From the NCBI RefSeq assembly GCF_024398015.1, contig NZ_CP073747.1:2415001-2479000 (forward strand): a stretch of DNA of 64,000 nucleotides, read 5' to 3'. The notes beneath the pieces were generated by a model that searched no databases, was not told where the DNA came from, and worked only from the letters and a program-made list of their open reading frames with translations. Below, in pieces: positions 9,498-17,645 of the stretch (position 1 is its first letter; the number at the start of each line of letters is the position of its first letter). Origin of the DNA: Kordiimonas sp. SCSIO 12610. GTDB taxonomy: Bacteria > Pseudomonadota > Alphaproteobacteria > Sphingomonadales > Kordiimonadaceae. The position numbers and the translations under genes are program-made.

Positions 9498-9971
9498 TTA
9501 AGCCGCTTCCTGGGACCCGCGACAGTTTGAGCACACCCCATGAAGTTCAAGGGTTTGGCGATCAATTGTGAAATTTGAGCTTTTTGCTGCCCCCAAAACC
9601 GCACTATCAAGTGCAGGTGAGCTCATTTCCTGAACAGTTTCACATTTATCACAAATCAAAAATTGACTGATATGGGCGTCTTCAGGATGGATGCATCCAA
9701 CATAGGCATTCAGCGACTCAATTTTGTGAACCAACCCCTCTTCCATGAGAAAGTCTAGCGCACGATAAACTGTGGGTGGTTTCGCTGAGCCACCCTGCTT
9801 TGCCAATTCATCCAGAAGGTCATAGGCTTTCACCGCACTATGACCTTGCCACACCATTTCAAGGATTTGCCGGCGCAGTTTCGTGAACCTTGTACCTCTT
9901 TCGGTGCAAATCTTTTCGGCTTTGGCGATAGCATCTTCAATACAAACGTTGTGATCGTGCGAATGTGTCAC
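9498..9971 (-). CDS. zur: Zinc uptake regulator Zur (Fur family)
   Basis: Zinc-responsive repressor of zinc import. The 157 residues show the winged-helix segment GTRFTKLRRQILEMVWQGHS and PTVYRALDFLMEEGLVHKIE, followed by a dimerisation domain with two Cys pairs (ICDKCE and VCSNCR) for a structural zinc and a His-rich N terminus (HSHDH). GTG start with GAGG seven bases upstream. It is divergent from a small exported protein and a ZnuD-like TonB receptor, the classic Zur-target context, and the shared intergenic region has a candidate operator at 10040-10054. Fur or Mur are less likely given the neighbours. Confidence 0.9.
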   Translation of the reverse strand: MTHSHDHNVCIEDAIAKAEKICTERGTRFTKLRRQILEMVWQGHSAVKAYDLLDELAKQGGSAKPPTVYRALDFLMEEGLVHKIESLNAYVGCIHPEDAHISQFLICDKCETVQEMSSPALDSAVLGAAKSSNFTIDRQTLELHGVCSNCRGSQEAA

Positions 9972-10030
9972 AATTATACCTCATAATATATTTTAATAAC
10001 TATAACGCTTTAATTTAAAAGATTCTAGTC

Positions 10031-10059
10031 TTGACAGTCAGTTACATAATAACATATTC
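10031..10059 (+). promoter_or_regulatory. Candidate Zur-controlled promoter with Zur box
   Basis: A TTGACA -35 hexamer at 10031-10036 is followed by a weak AT-rich -10 near 10053-10059. Between them lies AGTTAC-ATA-ATAACA (10040-10054), four of six plus six of six matches to the alphaproteobacterial Zur half-sites TGTTAT-N3-ATAACA. An operator placed between -35 and -10 fits repression of the genes starting at 10094 and 10570. Sequence match is seen; binding is inferred. Confidence 0.55.
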
Positions 10060-10093
10060 CGTTTTCGTTGATTAACTGCTGAGCGGGGATTGG

Positions 10094-10405
10094 ATGTTGT
10101 TCAGGCAACATAAAAATAAGACTATATTCAGGGCTGTATTCTCAGCTTTGATGTTCTTATTGCTCGCGGCACAAGTATCTGTAGCTGCCCATTCCGCTGA
10201 ATTTGATCATGACTTTATCGGTGAAACACTTGATTGTAGTGTTTGCAAACACTCTTTAAGCAAAGATGATTTAACCATTGATGGACCTGTGGTCATAACA
10301 CGGTCATACAATGTCTATCGGGTCAACTATACAAGACCTCATCAAATAACAGCATTCTATCAACTGCTTGATTATACACAATCACGCGCCCCTCCATTAC
10401 TCTAG
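10094..10405 (+). CDS. Small exported protein, DUF2946-like, in zinc module
   Basis: A 103-residue protein with an N-terminal hydrophobic segment (about residues 15-32, FSALMFLLLAAQVSVAAHSA) acting as signal peptide, then HSAEFDHD and a CSVCKHS pair that could bind metal, and a C terminus ending SRAPPLL. The overall plan (signal, His/Asp residues, CxxC, terminal RAPP) resembles DUF2946-type proteins often found beside zinc or copper receptors. It is the first gene after the candidate Zur operator and precedes the TonB receptor by 164 bp. A role as periplasmic zinc carrier is inference. Confidence 0.65.
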   Translation: MLFRQHKNKTIFRAVFSALMFLLLAAQVSVAAHSAEFDHDFIGETLDCSVCKHSLSKDDLTIDGPVVITRSYNVYRVNYTRPHQITAFYQLLDYTQSRAPPLL

Positions 10406-10412
10406 GTAATTC

Positions 10413-10435
10413 GCACACCTTATACATCCGTGTGC
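10413..10435 (+). terminator. Weak hairpin after DUF2946-like gene
   Basis: GCACAC (10413-10418) pairs with GTGTGC (10430-10435) around an 11-nt loop and is followed by TTTGTTG. The short T run makes it at best a partial terminator or a processing stem between the small protein and the receptor gene. Confidence 0.25.
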
Positions 10436-10525
10436 TTTGTTGAAGATTATCTCTAGCTGCGTTCTGTCATCTATTCAGACACTGCAACTATCATAATCAT
10501 TCCAGTACAATTGTTTTCTCATGGG

Positions 10526-10544
10526 ATATTCAGAATCTGAATAT
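10526..10544. promoter_or_regulatory. 19-bp perfect palindrome before TonB receptor
   Basis: ATATTCAGA-A-TCTGAATAT is a perfect 9-bp inverted repeat around one base, ending 25 bp before the receptor ATG. It does not resemble a Zur box. It may be a dimer operator or, in the mRNA, a stem just upstream of the ribosome-binding region (GAGGTAAAGAAAG). Confidence 0.5.
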
Positions 10545-10569
10545 TGCTTGAGGTAAAGAAAGCTCGAAA

Positions 10570-12630
10570 ATGAAATATTACAGCTCAGCGGCAAGCATCC
10601 TTGCAATTACCCTTGCAACGTCAGCAACGGTAAACGCACAAAGTACTACTGATCACAATGAAGTTGAAGAAATTATTGTATCAAGTAGCCCAATTCAAAC
10701 AACATCAACCAATGTTGCACAAGGTATCAGTATCCTAACTGGCGAAGAACTAGATCGTCTTGGCAGCACAACACTTGGTGACACGCTTGATAGCCTACCC
10801 GGCATTTCACAAACTGCATTTGGTCCATCCGCATCACGCCCGATCATTCGCGGCCTTGGCGGTGACCGCATCCGTATTTTGATTGCAGGGATTGGAACAA
10901 TTGACGCGTCAACAACAAGTGTTGATCACGCACTTGCACTTGACCCTGAAACAGCAGAAAAAATCGAAGTTCTTCGTGGCCCTGCCACATTACTTTTTGG
11001 TAATAACGCAGCGGGCGGTGCGATCAACGTTTTTGACGGCCGTATCCCAACACAGCTTCCAGAAGACGGCGTTGAAGGCCAAGCAAAAGCTGAATACGAT
11101 ACAAATGGTAACGAGTTTAACACCACAGGCTCTGTAACGTTTGCCGCAGGTGACAAGCTCGCGCTTCACGCTGATATCAGCTATCTTGATCGCGGTGATA
11201 TTGATATCCCTGGCTTTGCCACTTCTGATGCCCTGCGTGCTCAGTTGGCGGCAGAAGGTGAAGAAGTCGAAGAAGAAGAAGGCACTGTTGCAAGCACTGC
11301 CCAAGAGAGAACAGCTGGCTCATTCGGCGCTTCCTACATCGGTGAAACTGGTTTCTTCGGCGTGAACGTTAGTTTCTTCGATAATACTTATGGTCTTCCT
11401 GTTGTAGAAGAAGAAGAGGAAGAAGAAGGCGGCGAAGGTGAGGAAGAAGGCGAAGAAGAAGGTATTTCAATCGACCAAGACCAATTCCGCCTGGACTTCC
11501 TTGGTGAAGTAGAATCTGATTTCCTTATCTTTGAGAAAACAAAGTTCCGTTTCGGTTACGCAGACTACGAACACGTTGAACTGGAAGGCGACGAAATCGG
11601 TACGCAATTCTCAAACGAAGGTTGGGAAAGCCGTGTGGAATTTGTCCAAAAAGAAGTTGAAGGCCTGAAAGGGGCTTGGGGCTTCCAAATCCGTGACCGT
11701 GACTTCTCAGCAATTGGCGCAGAAGCGTTTGTTCCACCGAGCGAACAGGTTCAATGGGGTCTCTTTGGTCTTCAGCAATTTGAAGATGGTCCATTACTAC
11801 TAGAGGCAGGCCTTCGTTTTGAACGACAATCAATCGAAGTCGCGTCAACTGGTTTTGACCGTAATTTCACAGGCGTTTCCTTCTCTGGCTCTGCTATTTA
11901 CAGGCTCGAAAATGATTGGCAGGTATCTGTTTCTGGCTTCAGAACTGAGCGCGCACCTACCGTTGAAGAATTACAGTCCAATGGTCCACACCTTGCAACT
12001 GGTGTCTTTGAGATCGGTGACCCGAACCTTGATGAAGAAACAGCGATTGGTTTCGAACTTAGTATTGAAAAAACAGATGGTCCGGTAACAGGTGGCCTTA
12101 ATTTCTTCAATACAAGCTATGACGACTTTATCTTTGAAGATTTCACGGGTGAAATCGAAGACGGTTTACCTGTTGGCGTGTTTACAGCAACGAATGCCCG
12201 TTTCTGGGGTATCGAAGCTGACTTCAAATGGCATGCTTACGAAGACGGTGACGACTCGTTCCATATCAATGCTGGTTTCGACTTTGTTCGTGCAACAGAT
12301 ACAGAGAATGATAATCCGCTTCCACGCATCCCTGCTTTCTCTGCAAGAGTTGGTGGTGTTTACCAGTCTACAAACTGGGATGCTTATACAACATTAGAAT
12401 GGACAGATAGCCAAAACCGTGTTGGCAATTTCCAGCTTCCAACAGACAGCTTCTTTGACCTAACTGTTGGTGCAACGTTCCATCCGATGGGACCGGAAGG
12501 ACCGCTCCATCTCTATGTTGAAGGTAAAAACTTGTTCGACGAAGAAATTCGCTATGCAACAAGCTTCCTAGCGCAAACTGTTCCTGCACCGGGTGCACGC
12601 GTTCGTTTCGGGGCTAAAGTTACCTTCTAA
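10570..12630 (+). CDS. znuD: ZnuD-like TonB-dependent zinc receptor
   Basis: Outer-membrane receptor, probably importing zinc or a zinc complex. The 686 residues have a signal peptide (cleavage near VNAQS), a TonB-box-like EEIIVSSSP, a plug (about residues 45-160) with SRPIIRGLGGDRIRIL and GIGTIDASTTSVDHA, both characteristic of the ZnuD group, then a 22-strand barrel ending in Phe (RVRFGAKVTF). Unusual are two acidic inserts in extracellular-loop positions: about residues 230-237 (EGEEVEEEEG) and about 279-298, the latter almost only Glu and Gly. ZnuD relatives often have His/Asp/Glu-rich loops; here His is absent. Adjacent zur and operator support zinc-controlled expression. Confidence 0.88.
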   Translation: MKYYSSAASILAITLATSATVNAQSTTDHNEVEEIIVSSSPIQTTSTNVAQGISILTGEELDRLGSTTLGDTLDSLPGISQTAFGPSASRPIIRGLGGDRIRILIAGIGTIDASTTSVDHALALDPETAEKIEVLRGPATLLFGNNAAGGAINVFDGRIPTQLPEDGVEGQAKAEYDTNGNEFNTTGSVTFAAGDKLALHADISYLDRGDIDIPGFATSDALRAQLAAEGEEVEEEEGTVASTAQERTAGSFGASYIGETGFFGVNVSFFDNTYGLPVVEEEEEEEGGEGEEEGEEEGISIDQDQFRLDFLGEVESDFLIFEKTKFRFGYADYEHVELEGDEIGTQFSNEGWESRVEFVQKEVEGLKGAWGFQIRDRDFSAIGAEAFVPPSEQVQWGLFGLQQFEDGPLLLEAGLRFERQSIEVASTGFDRNFTGVSFSGSAIYRLENDWQVSVSGFRTERAPTVEELQSNGPHLATGVFEIGDPNLDEETAIGFELSIEKTDGPVTGGLNFFNTSYDDFIFEDFTGEIEDGLPVGVFTATNARFWGIEADFKWHAYEDGDDSFHINAGFDFVRATDTENDNPLPRIPAFSARVGGVYQSTNWDAYTTLEWTDSQNRVGNFQLPTDSFFDLTVGATFHPMGPEGPLHLYVEGKNLFDEEIRYATSFLAQTVPAPGARVRFGAKVTF

Positions 12631-12658
12631 AGCAGCATAGAATGCTGGTAACACAAAT

Positions 12659-12688
12659 AAAAAGCCGGGTCATTGACCCGGCTTTTTT
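12659..12688. terminator. Strong bidirectional rho-independent terminator
   Basis: A 13-bp perfect stem with AAAAAGCCGGGTC (12659-12671) and GACCCGGCTTTTT (12675-12687) around a 3-nt loop, with A and T tracts on both sides. It ends the TonB receptor transcript and the convergent M20 peptidase transcript. Confidence 0.93.
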
Positions 12689-12718
12689 ATCAGCTTGGTC
12701 ACTTTAAAACCAATCCTT

Positions 12719-14035
12719 CTACTTACGGGGCAGCAATTCCAACACGGCCTGTGTCATTGCCTCTACACCGCCCTTCAGGGTTGCTTCACGGTCAGGTGCG
12801 AAAAACGGCGAATGTAAGCTTGGGAGCTTCTTTTTACCGGCGTTTGCAAGCGCTACATCATCAGCACTTACCCCGCCAAGCCAAAACATTAGACTTGGGA
12901 TTTTAGGTTCAACACGACCAAAATGCGCAAAGTCCTCAGCGCCCATAACGGGGCTTACTTTCTTCACACGATCACTACCGAGCTTATCAGTGAGTGTATT
13001 AAAAATGCGTGCTGTTAATTCAGGATTATTATATGTCGCCGGGGTAGATTCGCCCACAGTGACGACAGGCATTTTGTCCTCAGGCAACCCAAAGGATAAC
13101 GCCTGCGCGCGGGCAATGCGCTTAATTCCGTCCAATATATTCTTCCGGACGTCATCTTTATAGGATCGAACTGTAATCTGAAGGTGCGCCCCATCTGAAA
13201 TAATATTGTGTTTTGTGCCAGAGTGAATGGACCCAACAGTCACCACAGCCGCTTCAAGCGGTGAAGTTTCCCGCGAAACTAGCGTTTGCAGGGCAACAAC
13301 AATATGCGACGCCAAAACAACCGGATCTTTGGTCGTATGCGGGTAAGCACCGTGACCACCAATCCCCTTAACTGCAATGTCAACAGAATCGACATTTGCA
13401 AGTGCATAGCCATCGACTAGTCCAACAGTCCCAGCCTCCATGGATGCATTAACATGGAGCGCGAGGTTATAATCAGGGCGAGGGAATTTCTCGAACAACC
13501 CCTCTTCAATCATGGCCACAGCACCAAGTACTCGTTCTTCCGCAGGTTGCCCTACCATGACAAGTGTCCCCTGCCAACTATCACGCATGGCAACCAGCCT
13601 CCGTGCAGCACCGACAAAGCTTGTCATATGCACATCATGGCCACATGCATGCATAACTGGAACAGTATTTCCATTATCGTCAATGGTTGTTGCGCGGCTC
13701 GCAATGTCCAGTCCTGTCTGCTCAAGAACAGGAAGGCCGTCCATATCTGCCCTTACAAGCACCGTCGGGCCATCGCCATTTTTCAAAACACCTACAAGCC
13801 CATAGCCACCAAAATTGTCTGTGACTTCAAACCCGATATCTCTCAATTCTTTTGCAATTCGGGCAGATGTTTTTTCTTCTTGCAGGGATATTTCAGGATT
13901 TTGATGTAAGTGGGTATATAAATCTGAAAGATAACCATAATCCTTATCAATTGCGGTCTTCAAATCGTCACTCACAACAGAGAACGATAAAGCTGTAGAG
14001 ACCAGTGCCCCAATCAGATATTTTCGCTTATTCAT
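12719..14035 (-). CDS. Exported M20 family amidohydrolase
   Basis: Metal-dependent amidohydrolase/carboxypeptidase of the hippurate hydrolase/IAA-amino acid hydrolase group, releasing amino acids from N-acyl conjugates. The ATG at 14035 is chosen because GGGAGG precedes it and the first residues (MNKRKYLIGALVSTALSFSV) form a signal peptide; an upstream start at 14077 has neither. In the 438 residues are HQNPEISLQE, ADMDGLPVLEQTG, HACGHDVHMT (metal ligands), GQPAEE and MGAEDFAHF, covering the di-metal site, and a lid domain with GIGGHGAYPHTTKDPV. Export implies action in the periplasm on scavenged conjugates. It is monocistronic. Confidence 0.9.
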   Translation of the reverse strand: MNKRKYLIGALVSTALSFSVVSDDLKTAIDKDYGYLSDLYTHLHQNPEISLQEEKTSARIAKELRDIGFEVTDNFGGYGLVGVLKNGDGPTVLVRADMDGLPVLEQTGLDIASRATTIDDNGNTVPVMHACGHDVHMTSFVGAARRLVAMRDSWQGTLVMVGQPAEERVLGAVAMIEEGLFEKFPRPDYNLALHVNASMEAGTVGLVDGYALANVDSVDIAVKGIGGHGAYPHTTKDPVVLASHIVVALQTLVSRETSPLEAAVVTVGSIHSGTKHNIISDGAHLQITVRSYKDDVRKNILDGIKRIARAQALSFGLPEDKMPVVTVGESTPATYNNPELTARIFNTLTDKLGSDRVKKVSPVMGAEDFAHFGRVEPKIPSLMFWLGGVSADDVALANAGKKKLPSLHSPFFAPDREATLKGGVEAMTQAVLELLPRK

Positions 14036-14109
14036 CCCGTAATTCCCTCCCGAATAATAAAATAGAAATTGCTTCAATCATGTTAGCGACATTAGGCATT
14101 TAATAGCAA

Positions 14110-15264
14110 TTATGCTAGCCCGCTACCTTTTGGAGCCAAAGTCACATGACGGTGAGTGGCAGCAGATAAAATCAATCCATAGGCTACGCACCAAGTCAGC
14201 ATTGCCGACCCACCGTAAGATACCAAAGGTAATGGCACCCCTACAACTGGCAGTAACCCCATAACCATACCAACATTAATGAATACATATAGAAACAGTG
14301 TGATCGACAAGCCAGCAGCCAGCAAACGCGCAAATTGGCTTCTGCAAGCGATACCAATCAAAATACCGTACCCAAGAACAATCCCGTACATTGCAAGCAA
14401 AATAAGCCCGCCGATCAAGCCAAATTCTTCAGCCAATACAGTAAAAATAAAATCAGTTTTCATTTCGGGTAAGAAATTAAGTTGGCTTTGCGTTCCTTGC
14501 AGAAAGCCCTTCCCGGTTAATCCACCGGAACCCGCAGCAATTTTTGCCTGCGTGATCTGGTAGCCAGCGCCAAGCGGGTCAGATTCAGGGTTTAAAAAGG
14601 TTAAAACACGACTTTTCTGATACGGTTTCATCAATTGCCAGACAATTGGTATTGCCGCCAAAACCGCGCCACCCGCGGAAATAAATAACCATTTCGAAAG
14701 ACCAGCCATAAATATAATAGCCGCCCCGCCAGCAACAATCATCAATCCAGTTCCAAGGTCCGGTTGAATAACCACCAACCCAACAGGAAGGACAATCAAA
14801 AACCCTGGAATAATCAGATTTATCAAGCGCTTACTTTGTTCAAGGCTTCGGCTATGATAATAACGGGCAAGCGCCATTACCGTTGCTATTTTCATCAATT
14901 CCGAGGGTTGAATTCGCATGAAACCAATATCAAGCCAGCGCTGCCCCCCCATACCAGTGGCACCGATAAGCTCAACAGCAATCAATAAGGCTACACCAGC
15001 AAACCATGCCGGATACGCAAGCGCCATCCATACCCGAATATCGGTTACAGCGATACCAATCATCAGTATAATCGCTGCGCTAAAGCGGATAGCCTGCCTT
15101 GAGGCCCATGGGTCCCACTCGCCACCAGCAACCGAATAGAGAATAGCAAAACCGGTTCCCGCAATCGCAGCAGTTATTAAAACAACGAACCAATTTAATC
15201 CTATAATTCTTTGAAAGACATTTTTGTTAACCCGTCTTGGACCAAACATGCGTGCAGACCCCAT
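14110..15264 (-). CDS. rodA: Rod-shape peptidoglycan glycosyltransferase RodA
   Basis: SEDS-family peptidoglycan polymerase of the elongasome, working with PBP2. The 384 residues have about ten transmembrane helices; family signatures seen are GGQRWLDIGFMRIQPSELMKI, QPDLGTG and the C-terminal LPLVSYGGSAMLTWCVAYG. ATG at 15264 with GAGGAAG upstream; the start overlaps the mrdA stop by one base (TGATG), indicating translational coupling. Presence of the mre genes and mrdA distinguishes it from FtsW. It is the last gene of the five-gene rod operon. Confidence 0.95.
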   Translation of the reverse strand: MGSARMFGPRRVNKNVFQRIIGLNWFVVLITAAIAGTGFAILYSVAGGEWDPWASRQAIRFSAAIILMIGIAVTDIRVWMALAYPAWFAGVALLIAVELIGATGMGGQRWLDIGFMRIQPSELMKIATVMALARYYHSRSLEQSKRLINLIIPGFLIVLPVGLVVIQPDLGTGLMIVAGGAAIIFMAGLSKWLFISAGGAVLAAIPIVWQLMKPYQKSRVLTFLNPESDPLGAGYQITQAKIAAGSGGLTGKGFLQGTQSQLNFLPEMKTDFIFTVLAEEFGLIGGLILLAMYGIVLGYGILIGIACRSQFARLLAAGLSITLFLYVFINVGMVMGLLPVVGVPLPLVSYGGSAMLTWCVAYGLILSAATHRHVTLAPKGSGLA

Positions 15265-17132
15265 CAAACTTCCTCACTTAATGAAGAAGGTTGCTGAGGT
15301 TCAGCTCGTGCCCTAATTTCTGCGGCCTTATCCAAGAGAGCCCGACCCAATGGCGCCGCGGTACTTGCGCCGCCGCCACCATGTTGCACCAGAATAGAAA
15401 CAGCAAATTGCGGGTCCTCGGCAGGTGCATACGCAACAAACAAGGCATGATCACGCGATGCCCACGGTAATTCTTTATTATCCAGTACACCAGTAGTATT
15501 GCGTTCTTGTATTGTGATACGCCGTACTTGTGCAGTTCCTGTTTTTCCAGCTATTTTCTGAGCGGTTTTCGGTCGTTTCGGGTCAAAGGCTGTTCCCCTA
15601 ACGGCGGTTACCCGCTCCATACCCTCTCGAACAATATCAAGGTGTAAGGGATTAATACGCATTCGGCCAAAATCATTATCGTAAAGAAAAGGGTCTTGAT
15701 AATCAGATTGCGACGCCATGAATAGCGACGGCTTGACTTCCTTACCTGAAGCTATTCTTGCTGTCATAACAGCAAGTTGCAAAGGCGTGGCGAGTAACGC
15801 GCCTTGCCCGATTGAAACATTTAGTGTTTCACCAAGTTGCCAACGTTCCCTCCGGGTTCGCTCTTTCCATTCGCGGGTCGGAACTAATCCCGACTTTTCT
15901 CCGTCAACACCGATATTATGCAACTGTCCCAAACCAAACCGATTTGCCATTTCAGCAATTTTATCGATATCCATTTTTTCGGCGAGTTCATAAAAATAGA
16001 CATCGCAGCTATTGGAAATCGCACCAACCAGATCAAGCTTACCATGGCCACCGCGCTTCCAGCAGTGAAAGGTATTATCCCCTAATCGGTGACGTCCATT
16101 ACAATAATATTCAGTATCAGGCGTCACCAATCCCTCTTCAAGGGCCGATAACGCCATCAACATTTTAACCGTTGAACCCGGTGGATACAGCCCATTAACA
16201 CATTTATTAACAAGCGGTTTTCGGGGGTCCTTCAACAAGGAATTCCAGTTTTGGCTACTAATACCGCGCGTAAATTCATTTGGGTCATATGTCGGGGTGG
16301 ACGCAAGCGCCAGAAGCTCACCGCTCTTGATATCAATAACAACCGCGCCTGCAGCTTCTTCACCCAGAATTTTTGTTGCTTCACGTTGGAGTTCAAGATC
16401 AATGCTAAGGTTCAGATGATCGCCAAATGTGGCATCTTGCCTGCCAGGTAATTCACGAATCTCGCGGCCAACCGAATTAACTTCAACCCTGCGCGTCCCG
16501 GCATAGCCGCGTAAATGCGCTTCAAATCTGTCTTCAAGGCCTTGTTTGCCAACTTTAAACCCGGGCAATTGATAGAGTGGGTTTTTGTTAACATCATCCT
16601 CATCAGGACTAGCAAGATATCCGACAATATGCGCAACATCGTTACCATTTGGGTAATGGCGAGACAAACCTGCGTCCGTCAGGACCCCAGGAAGCTCAGG
16701 AGCATCAACATTCACGCGCGCAAATTCATCCCATTCAAGACCTTCCGCAACAGTTATGGGAACAAATTTGCGCTGACGTTTAATCTGGCGCTCTATCCGC
16801 CGAAGTTGACGGGGGGAAAGATCAATAATTCGCCCAAGTTTATTTAATGTTTCTTTGCTGTCATCAGTTTGTTCCGGCACTAGGAACACCCTGAAATCCT
16901 GCCTGTTAGTTGCGAGTTTCCGGCCCTTACGGTCCAAAATATCACCGCGCTCAGGCGCGATTAACCTAAGCGAAATTCGATTTTTATCTGCCCTAACTTT
17001 ATATTGTTCCCCTTCAACGACCGAGAGATAATACAACCGTCCTCCAAGGGCTGATAAAACAAGCCCCTGCCCCCCTGCAAGAAGCAGGGCACGCCGGCTG
17101 AATAATTGGTATCTCATTCCCTCTTTAGACAT
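15264..17132 (-). CDS. mrdA: Penicillin-binding protein 2 (transpeptidase)
   Basis: Class B PBP cross-linking peptidoglycan during cell elongation. The 622 residues have one N-terminal membrane anchor (about residues 13-30), the dimerisation domain beginning APERGDILDRKGRKLA, and the transpeptidase domain with all three active-site motifs: STVK in YPPGSTVKMLMAL, SNSCD and KTGTA. The extra segment CNGRHRLGDNTFHCWKRGGHG between the first two motifs is typical of PBP2 rather than PBP3. It lies 6 bp after mreD and is coupled to rodA. Confidence 0.95.
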   Translation of the reverse strand: MSKEGMRYQLFSRRALLLAGGQGLVLSALGGRLYYLSVVEGEQYKVRADKNRISLRLIAPERGDILDRKGRKLATNRQDFRVFLVPEQTDDSKETLNKLGRIIDLSPRQLRRIERQIKRQRKFVPITVAEGLEWDEFARVNVDAPELPGVLTDAGLSRHYPNGNDVAHIVGYLASPDEDDVNKNPLYQLPGFKVGKQGLEDRFEAHLRGYAGTRRVEVNSVGREIRELPGRQDATFGDHLNLSIDLELQREATKILGEEAAGAVVIDIKSGELLALASTPTYDPNEFTRGISSQNWNSLLKDPRKPLVNKCVNGLYPPGSTVKMLMALSALEEGLVTPDTEYYCNGRHRLGDNTFHCWKRGGHGKLDLVGAISNSCDVYFYELAEKMDIDKIAEMANRFGLGQLHNIGVDGEKSGLVPTREWKERTRRERWQLGETLNVSIGQGALLATPLQLAVMTARIASGKEVKPSLFMASQSDYQDPFLYDNDFGRMRINPLHLDIVREGMERVTAVRGTAFDPKRPKTAQKIAGKTGTAQVRRITIQERNTTGVLDNKELPWASRDHALFVAYAPAEDPQFAVSILVQHGGGGASTAAPLGRALLDKAAEIRARAEPQQPSSLSEEV

Positions 17133-17138
17133 AGGTAA

Positions 17139-17645
17139 TTACATCATTAATCGTCTTAAGCGTCCTAAAACAAACGCAACAGGGGCATATGCTATCACAG
17201 TTACTCCCCATTGACTAACCACAGGCTGTACAGGAATCATTTTACCACTAACTAACGAAGTAACAATCCAGCCCCCAGTATATAATACAAGGGCAAGTAC
17301 TGCGAAGATTGCCCAGTATAATACCCGAGTTCGTCCTCTGTAGTGTTTCAGTTGGGTAATTACAAACAGCCTTGTGCACAGAAGAATTGCCATGTTTAAA
17401 CCGAGTGGCACACCGAGCCAGAGATCCAGAAAAAATCCAATCCCTGCACATGCACCAAAAGGTAACAAAAGTGGTCTAGCCGACAACCAGTAAAATGCGG
17501 ATATAAGAACGAAATGGGGCATAGCTGCTGTTGTCACAACGCTACCAAGCGGCAGCAGCATAATGAATGCAAAAGCAACCGTTACAATAATTGGAACGAA
17601 GCCCACCAAACCGAATGAAGCGAACAAAGGTTTTCTAAGTGCCAT
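17139..17645 (-). CDS. mreD: Rod-shape protein MreD
   Basis: Integral membrane component of the elongasome. The ATG at 17645 has GGAGG five bases upstream and is preferred to a GTG two codons earlier; this gives 168 residues with about five transmembrane helices. Sequence conservation in MreD is low, but length, hydrophobic pattern and the position between mreC and mrdA make the call firm. The start lies within the end of mreC (11-bp overlap). Confidence 0.88.
   Translation of the reverse strand: MALRKPLFASFGLVGFVPIIVTVAFAFIMLLPLGSVVTTAAMPHFVLISAFYWLSARPLLLPFGACAGIGFFLDLWLGVPLGLNMAILLCTRLFVITQLKHYRGRTRVLYWAIFAVLALVLYTGGWIVTSLVSGKMIPVQPVVSQWGVTVIAYAPVAFVLGRLRRLMM

Noticed and set aside
11401-11463. 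GAA-rich tract as a possible frameshift or assembly artefact
   Set aside because: The receptor frame continues intact through it to a proper C-terminal Phe, so it is coding; kept as a finding about the protein loop instead.
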